Assembly (NCBI GenBank): GCA_964538675.1
Contig: CAZIGM010000057.1
Coordinates: 1 to 10,022, forward strand
Direction: 5' to 3'
DNA from: CAZIGM01 sp964538675
GTDB taxonomy: Bacteria > Bacillota > Bacilli > Tepidibacillales > Tepidibacillaceae
DNA length: 10,022 nucleotides
Made by a program: the position numbers and the translations under genes. Shown here in pieces: positions 6,289-10,022 of this stretch. The notes under the pieces are model-generated. The model saw nothing but the letters and a program-made list of their open reading frames with translations, had not been told where the DNA came from and searched no databases. Position 1 is the stretch's first letter. Each line of letters starts with the position of its first letter.

Positions 6289-7920
6289 ATGGATAAAAAA
6301 ATGATAGGCATTATCTCTGCAATGTTGATAGTAACTATTTTGATATTAGTGTATATAAAGTATATGCCAATTTCTGAGGAAGCTAATTCCTTAAGTCCTA
6401 ATAATGCTACTTATGTAGAGCGTTATTTTGACAAAAACAAGGTTATTGATATTAATTTAACGTTGTCTGAATCAGATTTTGAAAACATGATGAAAAACCC
6501 AACTCAAGAAGAATACAAACAAGCTAGTATTAACATAGATGGCACTCAAATAGACAATGTAGGTTTTCGTGTTAAAGGAAACTCTAGTCTAAATATGGTT
6601 GCAAATAGTGACTCTGAACGTTATAGCTTTAAGATAGATTTTGACCAATATATTGATAGTCAAAGCCTAGATGGTTTGACTAAACTTAATTTAAATAATT
6701 CTGTAAAAGATCCTTCTTATATGCGGGAATATTTATCTTATTCATTATTAGCTGAAATGGGAGTCCCAACACCAGCCTATTGTTATGCTAATGTCTATGT
6801 AAATGATGAACTTATCGGCTTATATTTGGCAGTGGAGGGTATTGAGGAGTCATTTATTGAGCGATATTTTCATAGTAATTATGGAACACTCTATAAACCG
6901 GAGGGTCAAGGGAGTGATCTTGTCTATATAGATGATGATATAGATTCTTACAGTGGAATTAATTTAGTAACTGAATCCAAAAATGGCGACGATACAGAGT
7001 TGATAAATATGATAGAAGCACTTAATGATGGAACAGATTTAGAAAAATACTTAAACATTGATGAGATACTGCGATATTTTGCGGTAAATACGGTACTAGT
7101 CAACATGGATAGTTACCAGAGTAATTTAAAACACAATTATTATCTTTATGAAGAGGATGGTATTTTTTCTATACTGCCTTGGGATTATAATGAGTCATTC
7201 GCTGGATTTAATATGGGAATGAGTACTCTGGATGCAACAACACTTTATATTGATAATCCATTGTCAGGAACTACTTTGGCAGAACGTCCGTTATTAGGTA
7301 AATTATTGGAGGTAGAGGAATACAAGGAGTTATATCATCAGTATATTGATGAATTTATTAATGGTCCATTCTCTTTTGAAACGATGTCTGATGAAATAGA
7401 ACGAGTAGCATATATGATACGTCCATATTTAGAAAATGACCCAACTAAATTTTATACAATGGAGCAATTTGAAGAAGCATTGGAAGAAGGTTCGTTTACT
7501 GAGGAAGTGATGGGCAATTCTCAAGCAAAGGGAAATAAAAATATGCTTGATGGTAACGCCATAGGTATAAAAAGATTTGTAAATGAGCGAATAAGCAATG
7601 TATCAAAACAGTTAAGTGGAGAGATTCCTTCTACAGGAGATATAGATTCATTATTAGTACAGGGCAATAACTTTGGAAATGTTCCACAAGATAGGATTAA
7701 TGATATGCCAAAACAAAGAGGTGCTGAAGGAATACCGGATTTTGATAGGGAAATTCAGCCTTTAGAAAAAGATGTATTTGTTGAAAATATAAATGATGGA
7801 AATAAACAGCGACTTCCAACAGACAATTCTCAGAATTATTATATATTAGCTGTTTCAATATTAATATTAGTGATAACATTAATATTACTTTTCAAGAAGA
7901 AAACAAAGTATATGATTTGA
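6289..7920 (+). CDS. cotH: CotH-family protein kinase, membrane anchored at both ends
   Basis: A 543-residue member of the CotH kinase family, named for the Bacillus spore-coat kinase that phosphorylates CotB and CotG. After an N-terminal signal anchor (about 5-24) comes the kinase region (about 42-440). Family features visible are RVKGNSS (94-100), the lysine-containing YSFKIDFD (112-119), NMDSYQSN (272-279) with Asp274, and LPWDYNESF (296-304) with Asp299. These two aspartates probably match the catalytic pair reported for Bacillus CotH. GIKRFVNERI (426-435) closes the domain. A low-complexity linker (445-515) leads to a second hydrophobic helix (about 517-535) and a KKKTK tail. Both ends therefore anchor the kinase domain outside the membrane. 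Ribosome site GGAGAG lies at 6278-6283. Last gene of the operon. The symbol marks the family; a spore-coat role is not implied. Confidence 0.88.
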   Translation: MDKKMIGIISAMLIVTILILVYIKYMPISEEANSLSPNNATYVERYFDKNKVIDINLTLSESDFENMMKNPTQEEYKQASINIDGTQIDNVGFRVKGNSSLNMVANSDSERYSFKIDFDQYIDSQSLDGLTKLNLNNSVKDPSYMREYLSYSLLAEMGVPTPAYCYANVYVNDELIGLYLAVEGIEESFIERYFHSNYGTLYKPEGQGSDLVYIDDDIDSYSGINLVTESKNGDDTELINMIEALNDGTDLEKYLNIDEILRYFAVNTVLVNMDSYQSNLKHNYYLYEEDGIFSILPWDYNESFAGFNMGMSTLDATTLYIDNPLSGTTLAERPLLGKLLEVEEYKELYHQYIDEFINGPFSFETMSDEIERVAYMIRPYLENDPTKFYTMEQFEEALEEGSFTEEVMGNSQAKGNKNMLDGNAIGIKRFVNERISNVSKQLSGEIPSTGDIDSLLVQGNNFGNVPQDRINDMPKQRGAEGIPDFDREIQPLEKDVFVENINDGNKQRLPTDNSQNYYILAVSILILVITLILLFKKKTKYMI

Positions 7921-7968
7921 TACTAATTCTTTAATAAATATAAAGAGATAAAAAATAAGAACAGATGT

Positions 7969-7997
7969 TTGCATTTATTTTACCTGTGTGGTAAAAT
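7969..7997 (+). promoter_or_regulatory. Promoter with overlapping palindromic operator
   Basis: TTGCAT (7969-7974) and TAAAAT (7992-7997) are 17 bp apart and lie 66 bp before the coiled-coil gene. A perfect inverted repeat, ATTTTACC (7977-7984) and GGTAAAAT (7990-7997) around TGTGT, fills the spacer and covers the -10 box. No T-tract follows, so an operator for a dimeric repressor is more likely than a terminator. No regulator candidate for it is visible in the window. Confidence 0.45.
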
Positions 7998-8063
7998 TAT
8001 CTCATGATATAATAATAAATAAATTGTAGAGTTTGTATGAAAATCTGAAAGGAGAATGTATTT

Positions 8064-8456
8064 ATGTCAGATGTCTTACAACAAATATTAACGAAGCTAG
8101 ATGGTATGGGTTCAGAGATAGAAGAAATAAAAGGGACAATGGCAACCAAAGCCGAATTACAAGAAACAAAAGATGAACTAAAAGAGATAAAGAACACAAT
8201 GGCAACAAAAGATGAATTAACTGAAATAAAGAACATAATGGCAACAAAAGATGATTTAAATGAAATTAAAGGAACACTTGCAGATATGGATTTACGTTTG
8301 GGAAAGGTTTATGAGCAAGTAATTCGCAACTCGGAGTTAATATCTATGAAGGCAGATAAGGAAGATGTTAACAAAATTAATAAACGATTGGACCTTCATC
8401 TTGTAAGAATATCTAAATTAGAAGAAGAAGTAACGTTAATTAAACAAACAATGTAA
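8064..8456 (+). CDS. Small repetitive coiled-coil protein, function unknown
   Basis: A 130-residue acidic/basic protein with no Cys or Pro, no signal peptide and no membrane segment, so it should be cytoplasmic. Almost all of it is predicted coiled coil. The centre is made of near-identical 13-residue units: EIKGTMATKAELQ (21-33), EIKNTMATKDELT (41-53) and EIKNIMATKDDLN (54-66), followed by a partial EIKGTL. The C-terminal part (75-128) continues as a non-repeating heptad-like helix. A strong ribosome site (AAAGGAG, 8048-8054) precedes the ATG, and it has its own promoter candidate and terminator, so it is a single-gene unit. Similar MATKDEL-type coiled coils exist as small uncharacterised proteins in Firmicutes and phages. 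I cannot assign a function; oligomeric scaffold is the most that can be said. Confidence 0.85.
   Translation: MSDVLQQILTKLDGMGSEIEEIKGTMATKAELQETKDELKEIKNTMATKDELTEIKNIMATKDDLNEIKGTLADMDLRLGKVYEQVIRNSELISMKADKEDVNKINKRLDLHLVRISKLEEEVTLIKQTM
8124..8261 (+). repeat. 39-bp in-frame repeats inside the coiled-coil gene
   Basis: Units at 8124-8162, 8184-8222 and 8223-8261 each encode 13 residues of the form EIKxxMATKxxLx. The last two are directly abutting and differ at only a few bases. The first is separated from them by 21 bp (seven residues, one heptad). Such repeats can expand or contract by slippage. Confidence 0.8.
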
Positions 8457-8469
8457 GTTTTATTATATT

Positions 8470-8496
8470 CCTGAGTCTCTTATCTCAGGTTTTTTT
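8470..8496 (+). terminator. Intrinsic terminator of the coiled-coil gene
   Basis: CCTGAG (8470-8475) and CTCAGG (8484-8489) form a 6-bp G+C-rich stem with an eight-base loop, directly followed by seven Ts (8490-8496). It lies 14 bases after the stop codon. Confidence 0.88.
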
Positions 8497-8587
8497 ATTT
8501 AAAATCTTAAAAAGAACTTAACAAAAATTGAACATTATTCCTCAATGAATTTTGGTGTTTTGTACTTTTTGTTATTTTATATTATAT

Positions 8588-8617
8588 CCAGATATGATAA
8601 GACTCCCACTTCCACAC
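8588..8617 (+). repeat. Dispersed 30-bp intergenic repeat, copy 2
   Basis: Matches 557-586 at 27 of 30 positions in the same orientation, including the -10-like TATGATAA (8593-8600) and CCCACTT (8605-8611). Here it lies about 110-140 bp before the comEC start. A TTGTTA (8569-8574) stands 18 bp before TATGAT, a possible but weak -35. The CTTCCA (8609-8614) that follows can pair with TGGAAG (8659-8664), a long-range pairing placed like the one in copy 1 but with different sequence. Confidence 0.55.
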
Positions 8618-8645
8618 GTCAGGTGTTGTAATCCACTATTTGATA

Positions 8646-8672
8646 TTCCCAATAAATTTGGAAGGATTTTTT
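8646..8672 (+). terminator. Weak terminator-like hairpin upstream of comEC
   Basis: TTCCCAA (8646-8652) can pair with TTGGAA (8658-8663), with one bulged C and a five-base loop, followed after three bases by six Ts (8667-8672). The stem is short. It could be an attenuator-like element between repeat copy 2 and comEC, or chance. Confidence 0.3.
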
Positions 8673-8728
8673 ACAATCTAGTTAGAATTAAATAGATATA
8701 AAATGGTAATATGGGGATGAAATGTAAA

Positions 8729-10022
8729 ATGATTGATATAAAAAGATATCCTCTTTTGTTATTAGCTTTTTTTTGGTTGATAGGTTTGCTAGTAGGATCG
8801 ATTTTATTTAAGTATGAGATTCTAATAGCATTTTGTTTTGTTATTGGGATATTACTCTTAATAATCTCTTTTATCTCCTTTAATCATAAATCAAATAAGT
8901 GGTTTATCTGGCTTATTATAAGCGTTTTTTTATTTGCTTTTGCACGCATGGAATTGTACGAAGTAACTCATCAATCTGTAATAACAACTGAATTAGTAGA
9001 GCAGCTTCAAGATGACGAGATTGGTATAAGGGGTTATATTGATACTAGACTAGACATTAATGGTGATTTGGTTAAATTTATGGTTAAGCCTATTTCTTAT
9101 TATTATGATAATAAAGAATTTCCCATTGTTACTAAAGAAAGATTATTAATCCATTTATATCTTAAAGATATAGAGGATCTATCTATCGTTAATGCATGGG
9201 AATCTGGAATGGGTATTAGTTTTACTGGTTCGTTTGGTGATATAAATATTACGAGCAATCCTGGACAGTTTAACTATGAAAAGTATTTGCAACGGGAGGC
9301 AGTATATTGGAAGATTATTGTTTCTGGTATTAATAGTGTAAAAGTATCTGATGCATCCGCTGTTAACAATGGAATTAATAGTATAAGAGATAGTTTTACT
9401 AATACGTTAGATAGTCTATTTGACCAATCTCAGTCTGGTTTTTTAAAATCTATTCTATTAGGAGATAGTAGCGATATACCATCGGATTTACAAGATAACT
9501 TTTCTATAACTGGACTAAGCCATTTGTTGGCTATATCGGGATTGCATTTCTCTATAATAACCTTTATTATTTTTGCTATTTTATTAAAATTAAGAGTTAC
9601 GAAAGAAAACGCAGCTATTATTGTTAGCATTGTTTTATTATTTTATATGATTCTTATTGGATTGCGACCTTCTGTTGTAAGGGCAACGATTATGACCTTA
9701 ATAATGCTCTATGGTTTTGTTTTTAAAAATAGGATTTCAGCATTACAGGCTTTAGGTGTAGCTTTTATTATTATGACATTATATAATCCCATGTGGATTT
9801 TCAATATAGGATTTCAGTTATCATTTATTATTACGTTTTATATATTATGGGGCTACCCTGAAGTATATTATAGATTACCTTTAAAAGATGGATTGCTTAA
9901 GAAATCTTTATCGCTTGTAATTATTACGCAGTTTGCTTCTTTTCCAATAATCTTTTATTATTTTCATCAATATTCTTTAATATCTTGGTTAGCTAATCTT
10001 TTAATAGTACCCTTTTTTAGTA
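8729..10022 (+). CDS. comEC: ComEC/Rec2-family DNA-uptake channel, 3' end cut by the window
   Basis: The reading frame is open from 8729 to the window edge (431 complete codons). ComEC forms the inner-membrane channel that passes single-stranded DNA into the cell during transformation. The N-terminal region (1-77) is strongly hydrophobic with two or three helices. A DUF4131-type soluble part follows with RGYIDTRLD (101-109) and NPGQFNYEKYL (177-187). The competence domain starts near 240 with SILLGDSSDIP and the diagnostic GLSHLLAISGLHFSI (262-276, His265 and His273), then LRPSVVRATIM (312-322) and further helices. The C-terminal part (later helices and any metallo-hydrolase domain) lies beyond the window. 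The ATG at 8729 is preferred because GGGGATGA (8713-8720) fits the anti-Shine-Dalgarno at eight bases; in-frame ATGs at 8711 and 8717 overlap that site. Confidence 0.92.
   Translation, partial: MIDIKRYPLLLLAFFWLIGLLVGSILFKYEILIAFCFVIGILLLIISFISFNHKSNKWFIWLIISVFLFAFARMELYEVTHQSVITTELVEQLQDDEIGIRGYIDTRLDINGDLVKFMVKPISYYYDNKEFPIVTKERLLIHLYLKDIEDLSIVNAWESGMGISFTGSFGDINITSNPGQFNYEKYLQREAVYWKIIVSGINSVKVSDASAVNNGINSIRDSFTNTLDSLFDQSQSGFLKSILLGDSSDIPSDLQDNFSITGLSHLLAISGLHFSIITFIIFAILLKLRVTKENAAIIVSIVLLFYMILIGLRPSVVRATIMTLIMLYGFVFKNRISALQALGVAFIIMTLYNPMWIFNIGFQLSFIITFYILWGYPEVYYRLPLKDGLLKKSLSLVIITQFASFPIIFYYFHQYSLISWLANLLIVPFFS

Noticed and set aside
7624..7638. IPSTG in the CotH protein as a sortase signal
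   Set aside because: It lies about 70 residues before the C-terminal membrane helix, far from where a sorting signal must be.
8008..8013. TATAAT as the -10 box of the coiled-coil gene
   Set aside because: Sequence matches perfectly, but no -35-like hexamer lies 16-18 bp upstream (TGTGTG), whereas TTGCAT-N17-TAAAAT is a matched pair.

Overview
The window is AT-rich DNA (roughly one third G+C by eye) with G-rich Shine-Dalgarno sites. Its gene families (a radical-SAM aminomutase of the lysine/glutamate 2,3-aminomutase type, a VTC-DUF4956-CotH cluster, ComEC) fit a low-GC anaerobic Firmicute, most likely a Clostridia/Lachnospiraceae-type organism. That placement is inference from content, not from a search. 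Every gene lies on the + strand. There is no tRNA, rRNA, CRISPR array or intact transposon.

Layout. 55-522 encodes a dCMP deaminase (ComEB family). 523-814 is a structured non-coding leader: a 30-bp repeat that recurs at 8588, a long-range hairpin, then two tandem copies of a compact RNA-like fold directly in front of 815-2104. That gene has the residues diagnostic of glutamate 2,3-aminomutase (beta-glutamate synthesis) rather than lysine 2,3-aminomutase. It ends in a large hairpin (2139-2225) that looks like a terminator with a small IS-end-like palindrome in its loop.

2426-4581 is a translationally coupled OmpR-family response regulator and membrane histidine kinase. 4854-7920 is a three-gene operon: a VTC/polyphosphate-polymerase-like protein, a DUF4956 membrane protein and a membrane-anchored CotH-family kinase. 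Both the two-component pair and this operon are preceded by arrays of TTCAG half-sites repeated every 11 bp. The simplest reading is that the response regulator binds both arrays, controlling itself and the VTC-DUF4956-CotH operon. This is the most system-like part of the window: a sensor pair, its apparent operator, and a candidate membrane phosphate-polymer/phosphotransfer module.

8064-8456 encodes a small coiled-coil protein built on 39-bp repeats, with its own promoter (overlapped by a palindrome) and a clean terminator. From 8729 to the window edge runs the N-terminal 431 codons of a ComEC-type DNA-uptake channel, cut off by the end of the window. The second copy of the 30-bp repeat lies in its upstream region.
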